A stretch of DNA of 64,000 bases, from NCBI GenBank assembly GCA_015345905.1, contig JADDTR010000030.1, positions 202,438 to 266,437 on the forward strand. Direction: 5' to 3'. Origin of the DNA: Aotearoamyces nothofagi (taxonomy: Eukaryota; Ascomycota; Leotiomycetes; Leotiales; Tympanidaceae). Shown here piece by piece: positions 9,625 through 21,537 of the stretch. A program made the translations under genes and the position numbers. Below the pieces are notes generated by a model. The model made no database searches and was not told where the DNA came from. It saw nothing but the letters and a program-made list of their open reading frames with translations. Every line of letters starts with the position of its first letter. The stretch's first letter is position 1.

Positions 9625-12600
9625 TCATAGCTCGTCCTTGGCACTGCTGGAGGCAGATCCCACTGCACTGCTAATACTGCTTGCGAACTCCTCAACACCT
9701 TCGCTAGCTTGTCTGACTGCCTCGCTGGCTCCTTCGCCTGCGGCTGCTGCAAATGCCGCCAGCTTGACGCGCGCAGACTCGACAGCCGCAGTAAGTCTTG
9801 ACTGGGCACTCTCCACGGCACCTTGCTCGGGTCCGTATATTGCGCTGCTCACCATGTCGTGTGCAGATGAGTATGCGTCACCCACCACCGAGGTGGCAGC
9901 CGAATAATGATCTGCAGCAACTGAAGTAACAGAGTCATAGATGCTTGCAGCTGTGCTGGTTGCTGACTCGTAGGCTGGCGTAGAGGTACCATAGATGGCA
10001 GCTAAGATTGCTTCCTGAGCAGATGATGCTACATCAGCAATGGAGCTAGAGGCAGCTTCGACGTAGCCGGTGCTTGAGCCGTATGCTTTCACAGAAGCTG
10101 CACTTGAGATTGAACTATAAACAGATACTGCTGATGAGGTAGCCTGTTCATAAGGGCCCTTGCTAGTACCGTAGACTTGAACGCTTGCTGCTTCTACTGC
10201 ATCATGGACTCGGGATGACGCACTATCAAGAATTGCCTCCAGAGTTGGTGGTGGAGTAAAGACTGAGCTAATAACAGAACTAGCTGACGCATAAGCGTCG
10301 CTGGCATATGAAGATGCCGAGGATACAGCTTCGCCAGCTCCCGTGTAGTATGCGGAACTGAATCGGCTGTAAACGCTTTCCGTAAAGTCGGGTTCTTTCC
10401 CGGACACCAGCTCGCTGATTAGAGATTGCACAGCAGCGTATTGAGCAGCTGCACCATCTGTGGCTTGAGCTGCATAATCTCCAGCTTGAGAATACAGTGA
10501 TTCATGGAATGGAGTGGGTGCACCATAGATTTGAAGACTTGCTTTGGTGATTAGAGCTTCCCAGTTTTCACTAGCCGCAGACGCTACCGATTCAGTCCAG
10601 GGGGTTTCACTACCGTATACCACAGTCGAAACCTTAGACGCCGCTGAATCGGCATTACTGGATATGACCGATCCGATACTCTCGAATGTACCAGGCTCAG
10701 TTCCGTAAATAGCTTCACTAGCAGCTGATGAGGCTGAGGCAAGAGAGTCTGAAGCGGCCGATAAAACGGAGCTGTAGCTTGAGTAGGCCTGGGTAGCTAG
10801 ATTAGAGGCCGTAGCCTCTGACTTGGGCTCTGCAACGCCGGTTACTGAGGCTAACACATTGTCCAGTTTGGATGAGGCAACTGAAAGAACAGAAGAGTAA
10901 CTGCTCTGCGCCGCTGATATTGCGCTTTCATAAGCAGGAGTCGAGCTGCCAAGGATACCAACGCTAGCTCTGTTATAAAGGCTTTGATGGTAAGGTGTGG
11001 TGGTTGGTAAGACAGCAGAAGAAGCTGCATCAATAAATTCAGAGTAACGGGCATGAGCTAGACCGATGCCAGCATAGTATTGGTTTTGCGCCTGGGTAAG
11101 ATATCTTTGCGAGGCTGATGTTGGTGTAGCTCCGATAGCAGCCTTCGCACTCGCGTACTGGGCAGATGCAGCACTCAAGCCTTCTGACAGTCTCGAAGAT
11201 GCGACAGCAGAGATCGACTCGAGAGCCCCGGGAGGTGCACCATAGATTGCCGTAGATGCAGCAGCGACAGCTGAAGAATACTGGCTGTCAGCGCTACTAA
11301 GTAGGTCAGAATAAGATTGATCAGCTGCAGATAATAAGGATTGATAGATAGGTGTTGGAGACCCCTTGAATGCCGTCTTTACGGAGCTGTACTGAGACAA
11401 TGCGTAGGCGTGGGCATCGACATATTTGGCGTTGGCTATCGATAGGACCGATTCTTGTGGGCTGAGCGGTGTGCCATAAATTGCTGTCGAGGCTGCTGAT
11501 ATCGCCTTTTCTAGTCTGGAACTGGCAGAAGCTTTAGAGTCAGAGAAAGCGGACCGTACCGAAGATAATTTCTCCTCATGTACAGGTTTGGGTGTGCCGG
11601 AGATTTGAGCAAAAACTATTGAAAAGGCCATGGAATAATGATCTGAAGCCCTAGACAAGGCCTCACTATAAGCCGAACTGGCCTGAGCAGCCATAGAGCT
11701 GGCGATAACAGAAGGTGTGCCGTATATAGCAGAGCTTGCACTATCTCGGAATTAGAAATATTTATGAGATACTTGGATTTAACTTACGCCGCAACAGCGT
11801 CAGAATATCTGCTTGAAGCAACACCAGCAATACTCTCTCCAGTACCAACTGATGATCCATAAAGAGCGACGGATGCAGCACTAAGGGCCTTTGAATATTG
11901 GTCGACTGCTAAGCTGGTAGCAGACTCAACGGATCCTTGTGTTGAGGTCGGCTGGAGAAGAGCCTCGCTAACAGCTTTGGTCATCTCAGCAAATCTGTCT
12001 CCGGCTTCACTCGCCAAGCTTTGAATCTTTTCCGAATAACTGGAATCATCGTCGATAACATCTTCGTAGACAATCTGCGTTGCCTCAACAAATTGAGCCT
12101 GTGCACCACCCCAGACCTTATTTGAAGCTTTAGCAGATACTGAGGAGGCAGAGGAACTGTAAGCATTTGAAGCACTGCTGGGACTTTCTGATGCAATGCT
12201 AGAAGCAGAAGATGCTTCAGAACTTAGGCGCTTCGATGCACTTGATACACTCTTCGAGGCGACCCTGCTTCCTGAAGAATCAGAAGATCCAATCACTCCT
12301 GAGAGACTGGACGCAGAACTTTCTGCGGCGTCTGAGATAGCAGAAACCGCAGATGAAATGCTACTTGAAGCTTGCGAAACAACTCCTAGGCTGGTGTCGG
12401 CAAGTGAAGATGATGGACTGGCAACTTTCCCAGCCAGGCTACTGGCGCCTTCACTGGCTACTAGAGCAATGCTTTCGGCGGTGCCCTGGGAATTCCCAAA
12501 CAAAGAACTTGATGCCTGGTCGGCAATGCTACTGGCGGAAGCTTGGGCAACAGAGATGACGCTCTCGATACTCCCTTGAGAAGTACCCAGTATAGAGCTT

Positions 12601-14718
12601 GATGCCGCATCAGCGATGCTGCTGGCACTACCCTTCGCAACCGAAACTGCACTTTCCACGCTACCTTGATTGGCAGATGACATGGAAGAGGCTACGTTGA
12701 CAGCACTCTCAGACAAATCAGGCGTAACACTCTTTGCGCTGTCTACTTGGGATGGTACAACTGAAGAAGCGAAATCAATGGTTGAAGAACTGGCCGCTGA
12801 ACTAAAAGGTTCAGCTGTACCCTCAGAGCTTGAGGGGCTACCTGCAACTGCTTCGATTACCTCGCTGGCCTTTTCCGGAATGTTTTGGCCAGCCACAGCA
12901 GCAGCGGCCGGTAAGGACTTTGTAGACCAGTCGTCACTTGAGTCACCAGTAGATAGCTTCCATCGGCCGGTCTCTTTCAAACGAGCAAGCTCCTTAGCAG
13001 CATCCTCTGCGATTGCCATGGCCCTACTTTCAATGTCTTCTGAGGCAGCTCGAGCATTAGCCAAGCCGGAATGAGAGGTAGCAACCTCTTCAACATCTTT
13101 TCGCCATTCGTCAAACTTGTTTTTTAATGCGTGGTATTTGGTCCAATCCTTGTGAGTAATACCGTCAGTCCATGCCCAGCGCATTCCTATCTCTTGAAGT
13201 CCAAGGTCGCGAATATGGTCAATGATCTGGAACGTATCATCGGCCGCCTTTGTGATGAGTGCGTTCGTCTCACGATCATAGCTCTGTCGCCAGCTTCTGA
13301 TAGCTTGGGCCTTGTCTTTGATTGCAACACCAGACTTTCGTACGGCAGACGTTATTTCTTCCTCCGCGCCTTCCCTGCCACTTTCCAGTGATTTCTTGAT
13401 AGTTGATAAGATGTTTTCTTTTAGTCCCTCCAATTCAGAAGCAACAGTTTCTTCTAATTGAACCAGGCTCGCTTCCCCAACCCCATTGGCTTGTTTCTGC
13501 ACAAATATGTCCGTGATCTCTGTAATTCTTTCGTCTAGTTCATCAGATCCTTCATCAGCAGCCTTTGCAAACTTCGATTGCCACGTCTTAAGGTCTTCTG
13601 AAACGATTTTCGCGGCCTTAGCTCGTTGCTCATCTGGAGTTAAAGGTGTTGACGCCGAGGCGATGCTGGATGAGACTTGACTCTTTAATTCAGAGGGAGT
13701 CGAAGTCGAGATAGTCGTATGAGCCGAGGAAATAGAAGAGATGACAGATGAGATGGAGCTGGAAGTAGATGAAGTAGAAGGGCTATCACACGGTTAATAA
13801 ACCACTTTGCAAAAGGAACAATTGGAGCATACTTATCAGCCTCCGCCACAGCTGCCTGCAACTTCTTTCCATCACGATATTTCCCGAGACGTTCCCCAAT
13901 TCGGACAAGTTGTGGTTCGACGTTCTCGCTGTACAGAACTCTAGCCTTTGGCCAAATCGTTCTGTCGAGGAAGACTACACCGGTCGTCCATGCCCATTTA
14001 GCATAGGGGATTCCCGTCTTCACAATAAAATCGTTTAAAACCTCATAGGTATGTTGAGCATATGGTTGAACAGTATTGTAGGTTGGTAGAATTGAGGCGT
14101 AATACGTCTGTAGAGCATTATCCCTAGCAATAGTAAAATACGGTCCTGCTGTAGCTGCAACTTTCTCGATATGGGGTGCCAAAGTCCTGCCGTAGTATCG
14201 GTGCGCAGCATCACTCAAGCTAGAGACTCGTGGCTGAACTGACTTCTCCCACTGTGCTTGACCAAACGCTTGAGCTTGCGCAACGCGTGGAGCGCCGTAT
14301 ATCTTGCCATAGACAGTTACTGGTTTGAACACCTTCCTGTCGAGGATATCGTAATAGGGTCTTGCAGAGTCTACATAAGGTGCTGCGTACGTATTGTAGT
14401 ATGGTGTGAGATGGGGTGTAATTGTGGATTTGACATGGAGGTATGGTTTGCAGACTTTTGGAGACTCGGCTGTGAGAAGCTCAAATGACGCAGGACATCG
14501 GAAGAGGATCGTTATAATGGAATACCAGGTAAAGAGCCTAAAGATGTCAGTAAAGCTTGTAGCACCATGTTCGTGGATGCTCACCTGGTAAGAATGCTGA
14601 CAAGTCTACCAATGATACTCCTTTGAGGCTTGACTTTTCTCGACCTGGGTACTACAGCGTGCCCATTCAGCCCCTTGTGCGCCGGATCAACAACTGTTCC
14701 ATTGCCTTCCACTGCCAT
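9625..14718 (-). CDS. Giant Ser/Ala-rich amphipathic-repeat protein with C-terminal KDEL
   Basis: Four exons, 14718-14585, 14537-13833, 13782-11788 and 11740-9625, give 1649 residues in frame. Introns are 47-51 bp with GTGAGC, GTATGC and GTAAGT donors. Residues 25-33 are basic (RSRKVKPQR). They are followed by a hydrophobic stretch (about 35-58) that fits a signal anchor with the N-terminus in the cytosol. Residues 60-280 are Tyr/Pro-rich (TPYYNTYAAPYVDSARPYY) and resemble the conserved part of ascomycete proteins that databases often mislabel 'transcription factor hoxa13'. A Ser-rich, partly coiled middle follows. From about residue 930 some 15 or more units of 33-44 residues repeat, each with IYGTxTPxxES and then YSSxxSxAS. 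The last four residues are KDEL, an ER retrieval signal. Function unknown; apolipoprotein-like lipid binding is only an inference. Divergent from the Doa10 gene. Confidence 0.85.
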
Positions 14719-15565
14719 CGCGGCGCGCGCAATCCTCCCGTCACTGGTATTGAATGGCAGGTAGCTTGACGAGGAGAATTGCAAGTCTGAAATGAGCCTT
14801 GTCCTTTGTTTTATTAAACTTGATTAAAACAAGCGGTGTAGCAAGCAAGCAACGTACGTTTCTATGTCGTGACTTCGTAGACGTGAGAGATTTAAAGGAG
14901 GAGGTCGAAATACACTCGCGACCTGAGTGCTTGATGGTAGCCTCTATCAAAGCAAGAGATATTCCCGGCCTACAATCTTGGAAATGAGTGTAGCTTCCTT
15001 GTCAGGTTACTGTTAAGCGACGTCATTCAACATCTGAAAGATACAGGAAATTAAATTGACTACTGCAAGAACAGGTTTGCTCAGCATATGCAAATTCGGG
15101 ATGGGCACGCTGCTGTTATGAGAATGGCATTATGGGCGGCAAATATGGATTCCTGCGAAGTTGGACAGCTTTCCAAAACTCGGATTTTGCGACCGAGATC
15201 GTCTCGTTTCGTATGCAAAGCTACTTCGACAATCTCAGCTTAAGATGACGCACGGACATTATAAGTAATCTGCACGTGACCATGCATGTTATTTAACGGG
15301 GATATCCGCCTCGATGATGCCCGCCCATCTCTCTCTAAGGCTGACTTTTTTTTGTCTTTGCAAAGCATCGAACGTCTGCGACATATGAGATATCTGTCAC
15401 AAGAGGTTTTCTCTAGACTGCTCTGATCAGTGTAGGATAACGAGTTTCCCAGACAAGTCGTGCGCAGGCGCCTCCCCAGGCTCAGATGCTTCCCTGAGCT
15501 TTAGCCAGGAGGCTTCGCCTTTCAACCCCCCCAACATTACCTCTTCACCGTCTGCGGATCCCATC
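14719..15565. promoter_or_regulatory. Divergent intergenic region between KDEL repeat gene and Doa10
   Basis: 847 bp with start codons pointing outward on both sides, so it must hold both promoters. T-rich and CT-rich tracts lie near 15340-15420, before the Doa10 ATG. No canonical TATA box is obvious. No other gene is seen. Confidence 0.6.
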
Positions 15566-18500
15566 ATGGAAACGCCAATAGCAGATGGACGCATGGATCG
15601 CTTCGGGTATTCTGGTCCCGACCTCATGAACGACCCCGAGTTTGCAACCAACACCGGGAGCGGAGAGGACGGAAGTGATATAGACACTTGTAGAATATGC
15701 AGAGGGGAAGCAACAGACCAGGAGCCACTGTTTTACCCTTGCAAGTGCAGTGGCAGTATCAAGTTTGTACATCAAGACTGCCTCATGGAGTGGCTATCAC
15801 ATTCCCAAAAGAAGCATTGCGAGCTATGCAAGACACCTTTTCGATTCACGAAACTATACGCTCCGAACATGCCACCGACCTTACCTGCGCATGTGTTTGT
15901 TCAACATTTGATTGTGCATGGGTTTATGAACCTGACAATATGGTTGCGGTTTTGTCTGGTGGTATTTGTCTGGCTCGGCTGTCTCCCTTGGACGATGAGA
16001 CATATCTGGGGGTTCCTATTCTGGCTCGGGGACGGTGGTTGGTCATCGAGACTGTCAGATTCGCCTCAGAATAGCACAGCTATGCAAGCTTTAGCCTTTG
16101 CACAGGCTCAGTTGGAAAGCCTAGCTGCAAATGGAACATCACCTGCGACCCCACTTCTGAGTAGTCCAACCACGTCTGCTCGTATGTGGGATACGTTCAA
16201 CAGGCTGCCGGACTTTCTGAGACCTTTCTCACAAACCCTCAATTTTGAAATCACGGATCCGCTTGCTCGTGGTTTCTTTAAATCACTCTCCTACGTCCTT
16301 GGCTTCAACGATATCGTGCTGGAAAATACATCAGAAGTTACAAATCATTCGCAAGCCTTTGATAGTCGTCAGCCTAATATGACGGGCCGCTCTTCTCTTC
16401 TGAGTAATGTACAATTCTTTAGAAATCTTACCCGATACCCTCGGTTCAATAACATCATGATTACAGTCCTAGAAGGGCAGATCATCACGATACTTGTTGT
16501 TGTGTGCTTCATTCTTATTTTCCTCATCCGAGAGTGGGTTGTGCAGCAGCAACCAGGGATAAACATGGGTGCAGGATTCAATGCTGAGTTTGCTGGTGGA
16601 GAAATGAGGGCTAGAATTCGCAACGCCGCGCCGGAAGATGCGCAGGACCCAGAAGTCCTTCCAGTGGATAGAGCTATTCATGATGTTGCGGAGCTACAGG
16701 ATGTTCAGGAGATAGTTGGTAGACGAGCTGCAGATGTCGCTGCACGTCCTATTGCGCGACCACGCCGACGAATAATTCGATTTGAGGATGGTAACGAGAA
16801 TGATATCGAGGCACAGAATGGAGCAACAGCTACGCAATTGGATCTTGGGCGCAAAAGTTCTATCAGTAATGAAGAAGATACTCTGGGAATTTCTAGTGGT
16901 AGTACGAGGCCAAACATGCTTGCGAGGGATGCTCTATCTCCTGCTGCTGAAATTCAACGTCGTTTAACGGAAGATCCTAAAATACAAGATCGCATTGATG
17001 TCGGAGAATTCATGCCTATTTGGCGACGATCTGGTGGAAGTCCCGAAGAGGTTCTAAGAATTATCGAAGCCGAGGGTCTTAGCGAAAAGCTTGGGTATTG
17101 GAAAGATCGCATGATGGATCTGCATCAAGCGAACCTGGCACTGGCTTCCAACTTAGATGACAGACAGTTCCCCGATATCACTTCTAGCACAGGTAGCGTT
17201 GATGTCCAGCCCAGTGGTGAAACAAGTTCAGGTAATGAGAGCTGGGTGGATGTCCCAGAACCCCTGGGTGTCCGCAGACAGTCCACCACTTCGCTCGAGT
17301 CGAGAGAAAATGGTTCCCAAGAAAATTATTTCTCTGTCAAGGGGAAGGAAAAGTTGATTGACCCGTTTGTGGAACCATTGGTTGACCCTAATGTTGAGGC
17401 TATTTCTAGTATGGCGTCGTCAAATTCTCGCCATTCGCAGGTTGCGGATACTCAGAAGCGCGATATCGATCCTCTGCAACCTTTAATTAACCAACAAGGA
17501 AGACCCCGTGCGGTTTCGGACGGACCACGGCTGCGAGAGAACATTTCACCGTTAGCCAACAATACCTGGTCATTTTCAGATCTACCAACCTCATCTCCCA
17601 CGCTTAGAGAGGCAGAGTCTTCAAGGCTGAATGATGAGTGGAAAGCAGCCCAGAATCTCCGCGTCCAAAATGCTGTGAGGAAAGGTAGAGAGACACATGC
17701 AAACCATCAAAATGCATTAAAACTTCCCCTCTCGGACGAGGTGTCCCAAGCTCCTAACAAAGATGCTGAAGGCCCCATCGAAGTGCAGAGTGGAAACAAT
17801 ACAATCGTTGCAGACTCCTGGGATGAGGTTTTTGCTCAAAATCCACTCTCTGACTCTGAAGATGAATATGAACGCAATGCAGGTCCTACAGAAGGTCCAG
17901 AAGCAAATCCTTTCCATCCAGATGGTTTACTACCCGGCGATGCTCCGGTTTTCGAAACTAGGGCCGCTATTGCTCCGCGTCAAAACCAACCGGAAAGTTT
18001 CCTTGACCATATTACAGAATGGCTCTGGGGTGATATGGTTCGACAAGAAGGCCAGGATGTTGATGATGAGCATATAGTGCAAGACATTGCCGCCGAAGCT
18101 CCATTTGTGGCTATTGCCAACCATGGTCACAATCACGGCCAGTTCGACGATGATAATGTCGATGATGAAGATGCAAATCAGGGTCGTGACGCTGAAGTAG
18201 CGGCCTTGGCTGCTGGAATTGATCCAAACGATCCTGATGCGCTGGAGGACGCGGAGGATTTTGATGGAATAATGGAGCTTGTTGGGATGCGAGGTCCTTT
18301 AATTAGTCTGGTACAAAACGGCCTCTTCAGCGCCGTCCTCATATCACTGACAGTCGCTTGCGGCGTTTGGGTACCATATAACGTCGGACGGCTAGCTCTT
18401 CTTTTATTGGCAAATCCAATCCCCGCTATTAAGCTACCCCTTAAGCTTGTATTTAGTGGTGCCGCTGTTTTACAGGACTTGAGCCTTGTTCTGCTTGGCA

Positions 18501-20974
18501 GCGTGTCATTCCTTCTTATCAAGCTATGTTCGGTGCCCGTTATCCTGGCTTCATCAAATGCAACTGGCCTAGCATTTTCAACAGCAGTCAGAGCGCCAGG
18601 TTATGCTCTAGATTGTTTGCAAATTGCGAACACAGCCGGCGAGCGGATCGCAAACGGTTTCATCAATGTGCTTGTTCAGGTTCCTGGCTCTGAAGTTCCA
18701 ACCTTCTCAGCAGTATCTCATGAAGCTTTCCAGCATATAAAGGGCCTGCTTTTAAACACATTGGAGACTATAGGTGCATTTTTCTCCTACATATTTCTGC
18801 CTAGGGCTAGCAACGCTGTTATTGAAAACCGGTGGACGGATCTAGTAGACTTCGGTGTAGCGTTGCAAAGTTTCGGCAACCAGGCAGTGCATGGATTGGG
18901 AACATTACCGGCAGTTTTGGCAAGGTCTGACTCATGGGTTATCAGTCTGGACACACCCGCAAGGACGATTCCCCTAGATCCTAGTCTTGCTTATTGGAGT
19001 GGAACCGATCGGTTTTGGGCTATCCTCGCCGGTTACGTTGCCTTTAGCTTCATTGGTGCGGCTTATATTAGGAAAGGTGCTCCATTTTCCACAGGACAAG
19101 CTGGAAGAGAATGGGAAGCAACCATAATTGATGTGCTTCATCAAGCTGGTGGCGTTATGAAAGTCATACTAATCATTAGTATTGAAATGCTCGTCTTTCC
19201 GCTTTACTGCGGGTTGCTCCTCGACATCGCTTTACTACCTCTCTTCGAAAATGCCACCATACTCTCTCGACTTCTCTTCACCATAGAGACCCCGCTGACC
19301 TCTATCTTTGTGCATTGGTTCGTTGGAACCTGTTATATGTTTCACTTTGCCCTCTTCGTATCAATGTGCCGAAAGATTATGCGAGCTGGAGTTCTTTACT
19401 TTATCCGTGATCCTGACGATCCGACATTCCATCCCGTACGAGACGTTTTAGAGCGAAATGTGGCTACGCAACTTCGAAAGATTACGTTTAGTGCCATGGT
19501 CTACGGCGCACTGGTGATCGTCTGTCTAGGTGGTGTGGTTTGGAGTCTTGAATTTGCATCTAATGGCGTCCTTCCGATACATTGGTCATCCAACGAGCCG
19601 GTCTTGGAGTTTCCGATTGATCTTTTGTTTTACAACTTCTTTATGCCGCTAGCAGTGAAATTCTTCAAACCATCAGAGGGACTTCACACTATGTATGCGT
19701 GGTGGTTCCGGAAATGCGCTCGGATGCTACGCCTTACGTGGTTTTTATTTGATGAGAGGATGCTGGATGAAGAAGGACAACACGTCCGGAGGAACCGGAC
19801 TGATTTATTCCGCCGTGTGCAGGGTAATGTGGATAGCCCGATCAAGCGGGACCCGATGTACGATCCTTTTGAAGATCCCGAGCTTGAGGCATATTTCCTT
19901 CAAGATGGGAACTATGTTAGGGCGCCTGCATCTGACCAAGTCAGAATTCCAAAGGGAGAAAAGGTGTTTCTCGAAATCAATGAAGACAATCAGAGGATCG
20001 ATGGAGTTCGAGATCGTGACGATGGCCTCCATGGGCGCAAATCTGATCTCTTCAAAATGGTCTACATCCCTCCCCACTTCCGCACACGAATATTTCTCTT
20101 CATTCTCTTCATCTGGATCTTTGCGGCAGTGACTGGCGTCTCTATCACAATCTTACCACTAGTATTTGGACGTCAAATCTTTGCAAGGATAATTCCCGCA
20201 CATGTTCAAAAGAACGATGTCTACGCATTCTCTATTGGCATATACATCCTTGGCAGCGCACTTTATGGCCTATGGCACATCAAGGATGGTATCAAGTACG
20301 TCCGCAACTCACTAGCCATCGATGCTCAGACACCTACCAAAGTCCTCTATAAGATTTATAGCATAGCTCTTTGGGTCTTAAGAATGGTCTACGCATACAC
20401 TGCATTTGCGCTCGCCCTCCCAACGCTCCTCTCCCTCGTTGTAGAATTCTACTTCGTGGTGCCATTCCACACATACTTCGCCTCTTACGAACCACACATT
20501 ATTCATTTCGTACAAAGTTGGACTCTTGGCCTGCTGTACGTCAAGCTTGTTAGTCGCTTCATTCTCTGGCACACAGACTCGCGGCCTGCCGAGGCTTTAC
20601 GTGCTGTTACTCGTAAAGGATATTTCAACCCTGATGTCCGAATCGCAACACGATGCTTCATTTTCCCGGCGACCGTTGTGTTGCTTACCGCACTCCTAGC
20701 CCCGCTTTCGCTCGCCTGGGTTGCCAATAGTTACTCGATATTAGGAACGAGCGAGACACAACATATGCTGGTGTACCGATATGCGTACCCGATGTGTATG
20801 AGCTTCGCTATCAATATTGGAGGGATCTGGGCTATGATGAGGATCATGAAGGGATGGCAAATGAATATCAGAGATGAGGTTTACCTCATTGGAGAGAGGT
20901 TGCACAACTTCGGGGATAGGAGTAAAAGTGGAGCTGGAGCCTTGATGCCTTCCACAAACAGACTCGAGACATGA
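15566..20974 (+). CDS. ssm4: ER-membrane RING-CH E3 ubiquitin ligase Doa10/Ssm4 (MARCH6 family)
   Basis: Multi-spanning ubiquitin ligase of ER and inner nuclear membrane protein quality control (ERAD-C). One intronless frame of 1802 residues, somewhat longer than yeast Doa10. The RING-CH finger spans residues 42-88 in C4HC3 order: C42, C45, C59, C61, H69, C72, C85, C88. It is followed by LYAPNMP, as in the family. Membrane segments begin near residue 115 and recur through the C-terminal half, separated by a long acidic, Ser-rich disordered loop (about 340-900). The extreme C-terminus contains the family's short soluble tail. The ATG at 15566 is the first in frame. Function with E2s Ubc6/Ubc7 is family knowledge. 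Confidence 0.95.
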   Translation: METPIADGRMDRFGYSGPDLMNDPEFATNTGSGEDGSDIDTCRICRGEATDQEPLFYPCKCSGSIKFVHQDCLMEWLSHSQKKHCELCKTPFRFTKLYAPNMPPTLPAHVFVQHLIVHGFMNLTIWLRFCLVVFVWLGCLPWTMRHIWGFLFWLGDGGWSSRLSDSPQNSTAMQALAFAQAQLESLAANGTSPATPLLSSPTTSARMWDTFNRLPDFLRPFSQTLNFEITDPLARGFFKSLSYVLGFNDIVLENTSEVTNHSQAFDSRQPNMTGRSSLLSNVQFFRNLTRYPRFNNIMITVLEGQIITILVVVCFILIFLIREWVVQQQPGINMGAGFNAEFAGGEMRARIRNAAPEDAQDPEVLPVDRAIHDVAELQDVQEIVGRRAADVAARPIARPRRRIIRFEDGNENDIEAQNGATATQLDLGRKSSISNEEDTLGISSGSTRPNMLARDALSPAAEIQRRLTEDPKIQDRIDVGEFMPIWRRSGGSPEEVLRIIEAEGLSEKLGYWKDRMMDLHQANLALASNLDDRQFPDITSSTGSVDVQPSGETSSGNESWVDVPEPLGVRRQSTTSLESRENGSQENYFSVKGKEKLIDPFVEPLVDPNVEAISSMASSNSRHSQVADTQKRDIDPLQPLINQQGRPRAVSDGPRLRENISPLANNTWSFSDLPTSSPTLREAESSRLNDEWKAAQNLRVQNAVRKGRETHANHQNALKLPLSDEVSQAPNKDAEGPIEVQSGNNTIVADSWDEVFAQNPLSDSEDEYERNAGPTEGPEANPFHPDGLLPGDAPVFETRAAIAPRQNQPESFLDHITEWLWGDMVRQEGQDVDDEHIVQDIAAEAPFVAIANHGHNHGQFDDDNVDDEDANQGRDAEVAALAAGIDPNDPDALEDAEDFDGIMELVGMRGPLISLVQNGLFSAVLISLTVACGVWVPYNVGRLALLLLANPIPAIKLPLKLVFSGAAVLQDLSLVLLGSVSFLLIKLCSVPVILASSNATGLAFSTAVRAPGYALDCLQIANTAGERIANGFINVLVQVPGSEVPTFSAVSHEAFQHIKGLLLNTLETIGAFFSYIFLPRASNAVIENRWTDLVDFGVALQSFGNQAVHGLGTLPAVLARSDSWVISLDTPARTIPLDPSLAYWSGTDRFWAILAGYVAFSFIGAAYIRKGAPFSTGQAGREWEATIIDVLHQAGGVMKVILIISIEMLVFPLYCGLLLDIALLPLFENATILSRLLFTIETPLTSIFVHWFVGTCYMFHFALFVSMCRKIMRAGVLYFIRDPDDPTFHPVRDVLERNVATQLRKITFSAMVYGALVIVCLGGVVWSLEFASNGVLPIHWSSNEPVLEFPIDLLFYNFFMPLAVKFFKPSEGLHTMYAWWFRKCARMLRLTWFLFDERMLDEEGQHVRRNRTDLFRRVQGNVDSPIKRDPMYDPFEDPELEAYFLQDGNYVRAPASDQVRIPKGEKVFLEINEDNQRIDGVRDRDDGLHGRKSDLFKMVYIPPHFRTRIFLFILFIWIFAAVTGVSITILPLVFGRQIFARIIPAHVQKNDVYAFSIGIYILGSALYGLWHIKDGIKYVRNSLAIDAQTPTKVLYKIYSIALWVLRMVYAYTAFALALPTLLSLVVEFYFVVPFHTYFASYEPHIIHFVQSWTLGLLYVKLVSRFILWHTDSRPAEALRAVTRKGYFNPDVRIATRCFIFPATVVLLTALLAPLSLAWVANSYSILGTSETQHMLVYRYAYPMCMSFAINIGGIWAMMRIMKGWQMNIRDEVYLIGERLHNFGDRSKSGAGALMPSTNRLET

Positions 20975-21537
20975 TTAATTCCTCTAATGGTTTCTTTTGT
21001 TCACAATATGATTAGAAGTTGCATCAGATTGCAAATTACATGCTTCGATCTGATCAAGCATATGATATAGCACAACAGGTATGTTAAGCACCAGTGTAGC
21101 TATGTAGCGAAGCAGTACCAATAGATGTATTGTTTCTCATAACCCAAGAAAAAGGCCACACAGCTTTATTCACTCTGTAACAACCACGATTCAATTCAAA
21201 CATAAACGCTCAAAGCTCTGATTGCTGCCTCCGTATATAGTAAAATGTTTCATGTACAAGCCTGGCTGGCAGCCCCAGGAAATCTAGCCACCCATCAATC
21301 CATACATCCGTAATGCACACACCGCCACCGAATCCGCCGCAACGCCATTCAATCGTCAAGCTCGTAGCCTTGAAAGGACTCTGACTTATATGTAATGTAG
21401 TGTAAATGCAATGCAAAGCCCTACCCCGTCCCGAAAATATCATTCGCGGTGTCAGGTAGATAAGATAGATGGGGGGGGGAAGGAAAAAAGAACCCCCCCC
21501 GCTTAGATCAATCGATCCCCTATTTCATGTGCGATTC
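20975..21537. other. Convergent 3' intergenic region
   Basis: Between the convergent Doa10 gene and the 617-residue gene. G-run and C-run tracts (about 21470-21500) occur near the latter's stop. No gene seen. Confidence 0.6.

Noticed and set aside
11784-13502. Separate gene for the middle Ser-rich frame
   Set aside because: Frame-preserving GTATGC/ATAG and GTAAGT/ATAG introns join it to flanking frames; it is one exon of the KDEL protein.
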